Source: Chromera velia
Taxonomy: Eukaryota; Sar; Chromeraceae
Direction of reading: 5' to 3'
Length of the DNA stretch: 43,037 nucleotides
Assembly: GCA_018398765.1 (NCBI GenBank)
Contig: JAHBMJ010005085.1
Coordinates: 30,828 to 73,864, forward strand
Shown here: positions 13,201 through 31,794 of the stretch, piece by piece
Position numbering within the stretch: position 1 is the first letter of the stretch
How the letters are laid out: every line of letters starts with the position of its first letter
Translations under genes and position numbers: made by a program
The notes under the pieces: model-generated
Told to the model about the DNA's origin: nothing
What the model saw: the letters and a program-made list of their open reading frames with translations, nothing else
Database searches by the model: none

Positions 13201-16200
13201 ACTGGCTCAAAGAGGAGACGTCTTCCTTCCTTGCCATGTTGCTGCTTCCTTCAAAGTCGAGTTTGTTGGTCAACTGTCCATGCAATCGTTTTCTCTTTGT
13301 CTGGGGATACAACACTGGGAACGTAACCAAAGGCCACCCACCACTGAAGAGCGTTCACCAAGGCCATGCTTTTCAATTTCACATAAGGTTCTCAACCCAC
13401 TCGATCTGTCTGCTGCCTACTTGAACCTTTCGGGTCGAAATGACGTACCATGTTTTGCTTCTCTTCTGCATGTGAATTGGCTTCAGCATCCTTCTACTTC
13501 AATTGCCCATAACTCTACTCATTCACCCGTCAACTGCGCCTTGTGTGTGGCACGCATGCATGCATGCAGGGCCGCAGGTGCTTCTCCAGGCAGGAAGCGG
13601 GGGAGCGTCGGAGCTCTCAACAGACTCCTTCACACTGTCGGCTGCGTCGATCGGGTCCTTCACAGACGTTGCGGATGCGGGGAGAATCAGCGCGGTACTC
13701 GGGGGGCTGTCGGTGACGATTCCGGATCTTCCCATGCGTGTGAGGGGCCGGCTCCGCGAGCTGGCGGGGAGCTGCGACGACTCAGAGACGGAAGTCCTCG
13801 GACTGGTGGCTGTGGGGTGGGGGGGAGACATTAGGAGCTATGTGGGAGGGGAGAGACGCGCCTCGGGGTCCCGGTCGCTTCGCCTTTTTTGGTGTGGAAG
13901 GGAAGTTGGCAGAGAGGTTTTTCAGGATGGGGATGAGAGCATTACTGTGGGCATTCAGGGGATCGGAGAGGGAGCGGGTGGTCGGAGAAGATTGCAGGAG
14001 GAAGAAGGGGAGGCGGGGTGCGCTTCTTTTGATGAGAATGAGGCCGAGTGGAGTTCGCTGTGCTCGGCGACGGGGGGAGAGGGGTGTGAATGTGTGGGGG
14101 CAGGGGCAAGTCTGATGGAGACTGAATATGGGTCGTTTGTCTCGGATCTGTTGGGAGTTGCAACTGGAGCAGATCTGTCGGTCATTTGGCAGGTGGAAAG
14201 GTTCGGGGAGGGAGCACGGGTTGACAACATTGCACTTTGGCTGGTCGTCCTGTTGGTCGGCGCGCTACTGACTCATTTGTTGATGTCAGTCGGTCGGTCA
14301 GTCATACAGGCAAGCAAGCAGGCAGGCAGGCAGACAGGCAGGCAGGCAGTCGGTCTGGATTCGATCAAATAATTCGTTTTTTGTCAACTGTATCGCAACA
14401 CACTAAGGTACATTTGTGCGCACAGTTTTCGATTGTGCGTCTTGGAAACTATAGCAAAGAGTCAACGACAGAAAAACGCAATAATAATGATGCACACGCA
14501 GTCGCAAAGGTCTTCTCTTGTTCTGTACACACAGACAGAAATCGTGGTAGAGGGGTAGGAAGACAGACAGAGACATTAAGGCACAGACAGGCAGGCAGGA
14601 AGGCAGAGAGGGACCCAAAGGAACAAAAAAAGAAAAAGTTGGTTTGGTATAATTTAACCCGATTTTGTTTGCATTTCTACAGATCACTGATCTTGGACCA
14701 CCTGAAGCCGAGAACCTCTCTGAGTCAGATGGAGTTCTCGTACCTCTCCAACAAGCCCGTCCTGGCAGCTGCGTGGGACGGGAGACACAGGCCACCTTGG
14801 TGTTCCCTCGCCTGGCTGCAGATGCAGGTCGAGCGTCTGGCAGAGGAAGGAGGGGGGCTGGCGGTGCCGGGGGGCAGTGACGGCAGGTACCAGCATGAAT
14901 TTTCTAACGAAAGTGCCTACCCTCTGACGGCATCTGCGGGGGAAGGGGAGGTCCCTTCGGAATTTGTCGAGTGCTTTGAGGGCCTCGGCATGCTCGCGTT
15001 CAGACAGTCCGACCTCGTGGCTCTGCTGATAGCTGACGCTGAGAGACTTCTCTCCCAGGGAGGGGGGTCGAATGAGGTCGCGTCGTCTCCTCACAGAGAG
15101 ATTGTGGCAGTCTCTCCCGCTCTGTACTTGATTGAGGATCGCCGTCTTCCCTCAGGAGCGCATGGGGGCGGAGTTTTGAAGAAAGTGACTGGGAAGGGGA
15201 AGGGGAGGGGGAGAGCGCCTGAATTTGACGCCGCTCTCCTGAACCCCCTTTGGGACCCCCGTCCCCCCCCCGTGCTCCCTTTCAGTCTGCGTGCAAGCCT
15301 GGCCCTGAGATGGAAGCGTGACGTTCTGGTTGACGGGGTGGGGGGGCAGGAGTGGGAAGTGCTGTCGGCAGCACGGTTTTTGGTCAGGTCGGGTTTCTTC
15401 CGGCAGAGACTTGAGGGGCTGGCAGAGCGACAAGCAAAAAGATGGCAGCTTGCGAGAGCTGCGATCAAGAACTGGAGGGGCAAAACCGGAAAAGAATTGC
15501 AGAATTGGAAGGTTGGGTGCGAAGCAAGTCAGAAAATATCAACACAAGAGATGGGACTTGTCGGGGGCTCTCGGGACATTTTTGTTTTCCTCTGTTGCAA
15601 ATTCGGGGGTTCTTCGTACCCTGGCCCCCAGCAGTTCCTGATCTTAGAACGCAGGAATGGAAGGAGGCAGCAAGAGCGAGCGACATGTGTCCGCTCTTGC
15701 CAATTTATATGAATGGTGGGGAAATAGGTAAAGCAGAGACAGGAGAGGTGGGAGATGAGAGAGGTCGAAAGAATGGAGAGGTCCCCGACTCATCACGTGT
15801 GTATCCATGGAGTCCTTCGGGCGCCTCCGTGAAGGTTGACGTTGGTGACTACTTCATGGAGGTAATCGATTGCTCTACCGCTATTTTGATTGCATGACAG
15901 GTTTTGCTTTCCCGGTTGACTTGGTGCTACTCCTCCACAGAAACCACGACCTGCCTGCTGCGTGCTGGTTACCTCTTCTCTTGTATTTGACAGAAGTGTC
16001 CACGTGACGTTGACAACTTTTTTTCCATCGATCCTTACTTGCAATATTCCAGGGAGAGCTTTGCCCTTCCACATCAGATTCTTTTTGATTGACTGTGACA
16101 TGCATTCTCTCTCTCTTCATACGGCTTCCTTTGTGCGCTCTCCGTCTGTGGCACAATGTCTCTCTCTGTCTCTGTTCGCCCAGGCTGAACTCTTCTCTCT

Positions 16201-18572
16201 GTGTGTGTGTGTGTGTGTGTGTGCTCTGAATTCTCTTTCGCTTCAGATCAGGGCGGTGAACCAAGGCAGTGAAAAGCCGGGGGGCGCCCTTTTCAATGCT
16301 CTCCCTTTTCCCCTCCTGCAAACAAGAGGGCAGAGCCTCTTCGAGATCCAGGCCACCGGCCGGGGGGAAGCCGTGATTCCCCTCCGAAAGATCTTGTCGG
16401 TCCGCCTCATCCGAGCAGCATCCCATGCAAACTCCTCGGCATCGAGGCGGGCGTGTGGGGGCTACAAATCCAAAAAGAAGTCGGCGAGTTACACTGAGCC
16501 CACAGGCATTTCAGAGCGCCAGTGGTGTGTGCATTTCGGCCCCCCTCTTCCTCTTCCCACCGAGTCTCCTGCTTTGGCGCACGAAGCGTCGAAGGGCAGA
16601 GAGGTTCTCGAAGCCCGAACTCCAAATCCACCTGATGATGATGATGATCCACATCCTCATCTTCACCTACATGATCCAACTTCTTCTTCTTGTGCTTGTT
16701 TCCGCGTTTCCTTCCTCGAGGAGAGACCCGAGGTCGCAGTTTTGCGTCTCTTCGTTGAATGCCCAGACGCCCCCAGCGGTGTTGTGGGTCTCGACATCTC
16801 TGTCCCCCCTTCCTTCTCCATTCTAGATTCAACAAATGAAGAGGGCATAGAGCAGCCCGACGCCCGTATGATTCCTTCAGAGCGCAAGAGAGCTCGCCAG
16901 CCCCAGTCCTATGGTACGCACTCACAGGGGAAGACGGAGCGTGCGTCAGACCCAGAAGAGATTCTCCGGAGCTTGGGTCTTCTCTGCTAGAAGGCGAAGG
17001 TGTCAGAGAGCTCTGCCTTCCGGAGCTTGCCTGTCTGGAAGGACTTGGAGAAACAAGTGGAGCAGGACATGAAAAGGTGAGCGGAGGACAGAGGATTTAG
17101 GAGAGAAAAATCACGAATGCAGTGTCAAATGAACATCTCTCTCTCTCTGCGTTGCTTTCTGCCTGTCTGCTCACCCTTCATTCCTCCCCGGAATATGAAA
17201 GGAAGGGACAGAAGAGAAAAGCATGGAGTGCGTGGACCTTCCCTTCAGCTTGGCCTTCTGCTTGCCTGTCTGTCTGCCTGCCTGCCTGCCTGTCTACTTG
17301 TTAATGTAGTATGCATGTCGATCTGCCAGGCTGTCTACTGGACACCAGTGACCCGATTAGTTCCCCGATCGTCTCCGTGCTTTGATTGGAGGTGGTCCTC
17401 ATCCCTTTCGCTTGAAGGACCGTTCGTGTTCGAAGGAATGTGATACAGGGCATGATGGAGGAAGCACGTGGCAAAAAACCCCGAGAGGAATCTGTGTGTG
17501 CTTACTTGATCCTCAGTCAGAGAACCTGTTCGATTATCGCTTAGCAATTCTCTTTCTTTCTTTTTGTCTTTCGTTTCTTTTTTTCTGAATTCTGCAGAGT
17601 TCGCTTCTTCGGTTGGGGATATCTGCAATTCCGTCTCCTCATTCTGCCTCTCAGCTCGATGTTCCTGAGCGGGAATCACAAAGTGCTTCCTGGAGTGTCG
17701 CGATTCACACAGACAGTGCACATATGGACGGTTGGGCTTTCTTGGGTCTTCTTGCTGTTGCTCTTTTTCGGTGCTCTCAACGAGAGCACACCCAATCCCA
17801 GCCTGTCTGGCGACTCAAGTGCCAACGCCATAGAAATCCTCCGAGCGATCGTCTCGTCTTTCTCCGCTTCTTCTCTTCTCGGGGTCTTATTTGTCTACGC
17901 ACTCACAATTCCAGTCCGCGTTTTGACGGACTTTCTTTTCAAGCCGCGCACCCCTGAGGTGAGAGAGCTGAAGGACATTGCCGCCCTTGCCAAAAGAGGA
18001 CACAGAGTCACACTAGAGCAGGCGAACCTGCTGTGGACCTCTTCCATTCTTTCGAGGAGGAGGCGGGTGTGCTGGGGGAGGGGGGACAGTCACACAAGAA
18101 GCATGGTGTCTGTAGGCCTCTCCCTCCTTCCTCCCGGGTGGCAACATGGGGAGGCAGTGGCGAGGTTAGTCCGTTGGAGGCAGAAAAGAGCGTGGAGGGG
18201 GCGAGAGGCAGCAACAGGAGGGGACGAGAGGAGGTGAGACTCAGTGCGTCTGACCTGAGTCAGTTTTGCATGGCAACGAAAAACTGGATCCTTCCAGGTG
18301 CCTTCCGCGCCTTTTGGCTGTTCCGCCAGAAGCGGAGGCGATTGGTCGGGTTGTTGTTCTCCGCATTTTGGATGTGCATTTGCGTCTTTTACATCCTCAG
18401 CTTCGCTCTTGTCTACCCGATAGACACGAGCAACATGGTCGAGATGGGCAACAGCGCCTTGATGCTCCTGTTGATCAACGGGGTTGTCCGCCCGCTTTTT
18501 CTTGCGGCCGGACTTGCTTTGAGCTTTACATTCCTTCTCACCCTCCTGCAGCAACCAGGAGTTAAACTATGA
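6271..18572 (+). CDS. Polycystin-1-like EGF/GPS-like membrane protein without channel domain
   Basis: Exons: 6271-6740, 7572-7843, 8299-8424, 9195-9320, 9894-10019, 10903-11007, 11458-11624, 12208-12501, 12787-13039, 13570-14284, 14683-15527(?), 15635(?)-15861, 16247-16913, 17007-17076, 17598-about 18088, about 18298-18572; roughly 1,740 residues. Order: signal peptide; F5/8-type-C-like domain (about 45-245, DRDVSTNWHSD and VAEIWVWG); three calcium-binding EGF modules with DxDEC or (N)xDEC starts (248-373); two degenerate Cys-rich modules (374-435); Ala/Ser-rich helical stalk; a GPS-like C/W/C/CxC block in exon 10; TM1 ending at 14284; cytosolic region; then about four more helices. GVSRFTQTVHIW and LTIPVRVLTDFLF resemble the second and third helices of polycystin-1. 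The protein stops after about five helices, so the polycystin channel pore is missing. The HL-T of a cleaving GPS site is not seen, so self-cleavage is doubtful. Borders near 15528-15634 and 18088-18298 are uncertain. Likely a surface or ciliary-membrane receptor (inference). Confidence 0.7.
8040..8118 (+). repeat. (ATTC)n/(CATC)n microsatellite
   Basis: ATTCATTC and CATCCATC runs in the intron upstream of the first EGF exon. Confidence 0.8.
9351..9604 (+). repeat. (CAGT)n/(CAGC)n array of about 250 bp
   Basis: Alternating CAGT and CAGC blocks in the intron after the second EGF exon, beginning 30 bases past the GTGAGT donor at 9321. Open in three frames (SQSV, QPAS peptides) but flanked by clear EGF exons on both sides, so it is intronic. 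Confidence 0.9.
10248..10282 (+). repeat. (TC)n microsatellite
   Basis: Pure TC run in the intron between the third EGF exon and exon 10903-11007. Confidence 0.9.
14285..14355 (+). repeat. GTCG/GTCA then AGGC array at a 5' splice site
   Basis: The donor after the first transmembrane exon (GTCAGT at 14285) opens directly into GTCGGTCGGTCAGTC and then (AGGC/AAGC)n. Confidence 0.8.
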
Positions 18573-19230
18573 ATTTTAAGCCGCAGTTATAATCAATGCA
18601 CTGTACTCCACATGTACAGACTAAGAAATGCAAAGAGGGCCAGTTTAGAAAAATGAAGTCTCAAATGAGTAGATATGTATCATATGAATAGGTAATAAGC
18701 ATGAACACTTAATACCTAGACTTAATATATACTACAGTTATTGAAACACTGGCAGTAGTATGTGTGTTTATACCTTTTTGCACTTAAATCACTGGACTAG
18801 AAATCTTTTAGAAAAAATATGAAGATTGATTTAAATGAATCAAATTAAATCTATATTCTATTATTTTTTTTATTCTATACATTATTTAAATTAACTTTGA
18901 TTGAATTAATTTTGAATTTATAATTGTGTAAGCATTTTTTGTACTTTATTTGAGCCAGGATTTGACATATTTCATACTTCTTTTAATGAGTTAAGTTGAT
19001 GATCAAGGTTTTGATATGTATGCCGTGTCCCCATATATCAGAGTGAAGTTTGTTTTTTATAAGTTAACTTAGTTAACAAACATTTAGAACCACAGTTAGA
19101 ACCGCGGGTGTTAAATTGCTAGTCGAATTGATTTATACAACAAAAACAAAGAAACCTCCCTAAACCTAAGTGCTACTTAAAAAAATATAAATTATAGAAT
19201 CAAGATGATGTCTATCTGCGGTATTGTTTT

Positions 19231-19375
19231 TTAAGAGACCGTCCACGCTTGCGGCGTACATGGTTAAGACACCATCCAGATATGCGGCTTTAGGTTTCAA
19301 GACACTGTAAATGATCTGCGCCTGCGACACGGACTTTCAAACTTATCCAAAAATGTGGCTTAAACTTTCAAATGG
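19231..19375. repeat. Degenerate tandem repeat, about 34-bp units
   Basis: Blocks beginning near 19231, 19264, 19298 and 19333 share loosely spaced words: AAGA(G/C)AC, (C)CATCCA and (A)TG(C/T)GGC. Identity is low and the third unit is poor. It lies in otherwise AT-rich intergenic DNA. Confidence 0.35.
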
Positions 19376-19775
19376 TAGTTAGGTTTAGAGAGGTCAACAA
19401 AGATTTCCATTCATTACAAAATAACTTTTCTGAAGCGGGTGCTTAGGGCCTTGCAATGGCCTGCCGAACCGCAGGCTCTACTAGCTGCAGCAATGACGGG
19501 GGGGTTGCGAAGAGGGGGGCCTCCCCCGGCTGAAAGGAGTCCAGGAAGGAGCGCCTAACCTCTCATGTCCCCCCTTCACTAGAACTTTTTACAATTTTCT
19601 ATCTTAAAAATATATCATTTCTTGAGATGAAATAATATGTCTGTCAAACATGAATGCGTACATAAGTTGGGTGAAAAAGTGATGCAAAATTGCAGATGCT
19701 CAGACCTAACACACGACTCTCAGTTTTACACCCGGCCTAGCCTGGCCTTCTCTGTGCATGAATGGTACAAAAACC

Positions 19776-19990
19776 TGACGCGCGCTCGCAGAGCAGTCAC
19801 GCGCCAAACGCGCGAAGCCGGGAAAATGTATTGATTTTTTTTTTTTTCCCGAAAAAAACCATGCACGGTTTTGTCCGCGATCGGTGCTGCACGCGTTGCA
19901 CGCGCGCGGAGCCGCAAGCTAGCTCAGGGGCGCGGGCTAGATCCTGCGCGCGCCGCCGCCATGCGCATGCGCGCCGCCACGCTGCCATGC
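19776..19990 (+). promoter_or_regulatory. Probable promoter patch upstream of carotenoid oxygenase
   Basis: A GCGC-rich block with several CGCGCG words and GCGCATGCGCGC, 210-425 bases upstream of the ATG at 20201. Its centre holds a T-run and A-run around 19836-19857. It is comparable to the patches at 5997 and 40815. Confidence 0.4.
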
Positions 19991-20200
19991 CTTCAAGTCC
20001 TGAAGACCTCATGCAATCCACTTGCTTACTTCCAGAAATCTTCCAGAATGATGAGCGGGCATGCATGTGTTCCCGGTGAAGCTGCAGTCTCGTGAGTCTC
20101 CTCTACTACGAGGGCCATTGCGTCGTGTGGCTAGTCCGCTTGTCTGACATGGAGGCATGACACACTTCTGAATCGGACTGCATGGTTGGAGTTGGTCGTC

Positions 20201-28018
<7,818 letters not shown>

Positions 28019-29414
28019 AGGCTGAAAAACGATATTGAAAACTTGAAAAAGAGAAGTTCTGTCCAGTTTTGTGTGTAAAGAGCAAATAAATCTCGTGTAA
28101 TTCATTTCTTTCCCCAACGAGTCCCCATGTATACTGGCGTAGAATGTCGAAGAGAAATGTTTCGAACTGCCAGTGAGCAAAGCTCACAGATAGTACATTG
28201 TAGTATAAACTTACTTCGAAGTGCATCAGATTTGCTTTTCCTACATTAGAACCTGGCAACCTGCAACTTGGCTGCAAGTACCTGGAATTGGAAAAGAAAA
28301 AAATTAGTATAATTAATTTATAACTAGACTTATATAGGCATTGTATCATACCACTTAGTTGGGAGGGCTCAAAAGACGACTGTTAGACCCGAGGCGGGGC
28401 TTTGGAGAGGTTGGTCTGAAGCATAAAAGAAAAAGACTTTGAGTGGGGATCGAATCTCCACAGTGCATTAACATTGTGCGAACATGATGTGTTTTACCGA
28501 TTTATAAGTCCAACTAGTTTGACACAGGTTTATTCCAACATTTAATAGCCATTTATTTAGATCTGATCAAAACGGCGACAGTGCTCTAAGGCACCACTAA
28601 TCACTAATCACTAATTATTTACGCGCGCGGATATATAATTTAATATGTGAATCCATGTAAGTAAAAGTTTGCTGCGTACGGGAATCTGAGGCCGGCTCAG
28701 GCCGCATGAATCCTATTTTATTTGAGATAATTAATTCACTGATACATTAGGCGAAGCGGCCGAAACCCAAAGTCAAACACTTGTTACACTTCTCCGAACT
28801 TGCATTGAATACTGCATTACATAAATTATGTTACAATATTTATAAAGAATGGCGCGTATCACACCTCACCTACCCTACTATAACTCTCCCCCCACTATAC
28901 ACAGTCAGTTAGTTTATAATAGTTAGTTTATATATAATAGAGGATGCCTAGTTTGGCAGCCTAGAGAGGATGCCTAACCGCAGTTAGAGCGGTATGTATA
29001 TATCATTCTTGTCCCTTCCTGCCTGACTGGGTGATAGATGCCTCTTTATTAATTTTCCTTCCTTGACTGACTGGTATATGTATATGTATATATATTTGAT
29101 TCAACTTTTGGTAAACTGATCACAATTATAGACAGCTTTCAAAAGAGGGGGAACCTCATGAGAAACCTCAAACTTTGAGAAAAACCAGAATTATCGCAAC
29201 AGAATGGATCTAAGAATGGATCAAGATTGGATTCGGATAATACATTGGCGCTTACCAAGGGGACCAAGTCTGTTCGTTCCCTTTCTAACTTCCAAGTCCT
29301 GCGATGGTCCCCGTGGCTATAGCCCCACTCCAATGGCAAAGAAAACACGAGATGACGGAATCTGAAGGATTCAAAAAGAATTGTGGAAAAACAGAAAATG
29401 AAAAAAAAGACAAT
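28019..29414. other. AT-rich 3' flank and spacer between the arms of the inverted repeat
   Basis: Follows the carotenoid oxygenase stop. After about 28100 it is AT-rich, with short direct repeats near 28910-28980 (AGTTAGTTTATA twice, GAGGATGCCT twice). No coding exon recognised. Confidence 0.6.
28085..28090 (+). terminator. Candidate polyadenylation signal AATAAA
   Basis: AATAAA 67 bases after the carotenoid oxygenase stop codon. It is the first such hexamer downstream. Whether this lineage uses AATAAA is not known from the sequence. Confidence 0.35.
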
Positions 29415-29571
29415 GGCTCTTTGCACTCGGTGAGCATGCTCTTCCCCTCCGAGAAATTCGTGTGAATCCCCCAAGGGACGTGGTGGCGTAGATGAAGTTT
29501 GCACACCTGCAGCACTCACAGCCTCATCCACAACCGTGTGAGCTTCGAGACGAAGTCTGCCAGTGCATGAG
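29415..29571 (-). repeat. Inverted repeat, right arm: reversed copy of the last carotenoid oxygenase exon
   Basis: Reverse-complement copy of 27849-28008. On the minus strand it still shows an intact acceptor and the exon frame (VPWGIHTNFSEGKSMLT), then diverges after a 3-base gap. No other carotenoid oxygenase exon was recognised upstream on the minus strand, so it looks like an isolated exon fragment and not a second gene. Confidence 0.88.
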
Positions 29572-30828
29572 AAACACAAAAGCAAACAAGAGAAAGGAAG
29601 CAAAAAGAAAACACGAACAGGAACAGATAAAGATTTTTACGCACAATAAAATAAATTGCGCCGGCTGACAAAACCTTTTGCGTGTTGATGACAACAAACG
29701 AAAGAACGGAGCAGGCACTCCATAAGCAAAAACAGGAAAGGAAAGGAGATACAACGAAAGGAAACAAAAGGATTCCATATGTGTGAAGCTAAATGCTCAA
29801 CAGGACAACAACCCTGGAGACCCGCTGCCTGTCTGTCAAAAACAAAACAAAATTTTTGGGTGATGAAAAGAAGAAGAGGAAGAAGAAAAAAGGCAGGCAC
29901 AAAAAACACCTGCCAAAAAAGCAAAAAAACAAACAAGGAAAACAAACGAACCTACACACCCACCGATTGTTCGTGTCCCCCCCCCCTATCTTCCTCAAAA
30001 GAAGAGCTCTTTCGTTTAAAAAAACAAAAAAAGTGATTGATGCAGGTGGCTTGACTTCTGCCTTTTGCACCCAAAACGTCGACTGCGTGGCATTTCCTTC
30101 CTTTCCGTAAAGCCGTTTCACTTCACAGACTCATCATGAAGAACAAAAAAGTAAATGCAAATACAGAGAACACAGCGAGGGGACGCCACTTGTTCCCCCT
30201 CTTTCTTTCCTTCACAAGTCCTCCCTCCACCGCCTCCACATCTCTTGTCTTCTCTTCTCCTCCCGATCCTTTCCTGCCTGTCTACCTGACGCACTGATCT
30301 ACAGCCTTTGATCTGTTCATTAGTGTCGCACGTCCACTTGCCGGAAACAAAAAAAAGGAAACCACGACGGTCCTGCCAACGTTCAGGGCTCCACAACAAA
30401 ATAAAAAAAAAGACACCCGACCCAAAACAACGGGAAAGCAGAAATGCCACATAAATACACTCCGCTCCTCCCCATTCATAAGGAACGAGAGATGTGCAGA
30501 CCGAAAAGAAAGTCAGGAAGGACCCTAGGGGGAAGGGGGGAAGGGAGCAAGGGAGGATGGAAGGAGAGAGAGGAAGGAACGCAGAAGAACCTTACCCTCT
30601 CTCGCTCCACCATCCCATGGGCGGGCATGTGCTTGTCTGTCCGTCTCTCTGATTGTCTGTCTGTCACTTGCTCTTTGAAGCGTCTCAAAGAGAGAAAGAG
30701 AGAGAGGTGAAGAAAATGAAGGGAAAATTCACGCCGGTTCCCCGTATTTCTGACTGTTGGGGCGTCTGTGTTTTGAATCAATCGCTCATTTGGTGCTGCT
30801 TAAACTGACCGTCTTTATCTCATCGCCC

Positions 30829-30898
30829 TCTCTTCTCTTCTCTTCTCTTCTCTTCTCTTTTCTCCTCAAGAGAAGAGGAGAGGAGAGAAGAGAAAAAA
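30829..30898. repeat. Imperfect palindrome of TCTCT/AGAGA
   Basis: A (TCTCT)n run is followed, after CAAG, by a (AGAGA/GGAGA)n run on the same strand, able to fold into a long imperfect hairpin. Confidence 0.65.
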
Positions 30899-31204
30899 GG
30901 ACTGACTTACAGAAGAAAGGGGCCTGTCCGATTGACTCAAGGAAAGAGAAAGAGGGGGAGGGAGAATGTACTCACTTACCGCTCGGATAGGTTTAAAGAA
31001 AAAAAAAATGATGAAAAAGATGAACAAACAAAGGGGAGGTCAAGCGGATCAAGGGCTTCTCTTCCCTTCCCTTCCCTTCTCTTCCTCCCCCGACCTTCTT
31101 GACTGACGACAAAGCTTTCTTTCTCTCTCAGTCTTTCTCTTTGTCTCTCTTTGTGCACGTCTTTTTCTGCGTACTCGGTGCTTGTCTGATTCTCTATCTC
31201 TTCG

Positions 31205-31217
31205 CGCACGCGGGCGC

Positions 31218-31248
<31 letters not shown>

Positions 31249-31253
31249 TGTCT
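31205..31253. repeat. (GC)n then (GT)n microsatellite
   Basis: Alternating CG run followed by GT run, Z-DNA-prone, in intergenic DNA. Confidence 0.85.
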
Positions 31254-31769
31254 GAATGAATGTGGTTTGATCAAAGCCGTTCTTTCTCTTCTCCCAAGGC
31301 ACAAGAAGAGAGAGCCCACTCTGACAGAAAGGAGGTAAACCAACATCCCTACTGCTTGCGCTTGCGCTCTTGCGCGGCAAAAGTGCATGCACGCACGCAG
31401 TCCTTCCCTGCAACCAGCCAGGCTGCATGGACGGGAGGGACCATCACTGCCCATGCATTCATGCAGCCCAACTTTCATCCATTCAATCCAAGCTTTGCAC
31501 GAACAAGAACGAGGGCGAAACGCCATGAATGCAATCAAATGATCTGAAGAGAAAATTTAAAGAAAAGGGGCCTGCCTGCCTGCCTGCAGGGAGCAGGCGA
31601 CAGACAGGAAAGAAGCATGGATGTGGGAATGGCAGGTGCAAGCAGGCAGAGGGATATGCAAGAAGTCAAAATTGGTTCTCGAACCAAAGTCTTACACACA
31701 CATTTACACCCCTCCCCCCCTTTTCCCTGAAGCGATCGATCCTTTTGAAAAAAAAAAACGGGGGGGGGG

Positions 31770-31794
31770 NNNNNNNNNNNNNNNNNNNNNNNNN
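31770..31794. other. Assembly gap (25 N)
   Basis: Twenty-five N flanked on both sides by G homopolymers, so sequencing probably failed in a poly-G tract. True length is unknown. Confidence 0.98.

Larger units (their letters stand above)
18573..20200. other. AT-rich intergenic spacer between polycystin-like and carotenoid oxygenase genes
   Basis: 18573-19440 is strongly AT-rich and almost free of microsatellites. A GC-rich island with G and C runs lies near 19440-19580. AT-rich DNA resumes to about 19770, then a GCGC-rich patch leads into the next gene. No coding exon recognised. Confidence 0.6.
29572..31769. other. Gene-poor low-complexity intergenic segment
   Basis: A-rich and purine-rich runs around 29830-30030, then mixed pyrimidine and purine repeats. 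GT/GTAAGT-like and AG signals occur on both strands, for example a minus-strand GTAAGTGAG at about 30980, but no exon could be tied to a known protein. Confidence 0.5.

Noticed and set aside
15831-15945. Further border duplication after exon 15635-15861 (GGTTGACGTTGGTGACTAC versus GGTTGACTTGGTGCTACT)
   Set aside because: Needs two gaps and only about 20 of 28 bases agree; could be chance.
16407-16925. Minus-strand open frame opposite polycystin-like exon 16247-16913
   Set aside because: Shadow of the plus-strand exon, whose frame joins neighbours in phase.
28440-28490. tRNA-like B box on the minus strand (GAGATTCGATCC)
   Set aside because: No convincing anticodon arm, D arm or acceptor stem could be paired around it.
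29415-29603. Second carotenoid oxygenase gene on the minus strand
   Set aside because: Only the last exon fragment is present; no other family exon was found upstream on that strand, and the frame diverges before a matching C-terminus.
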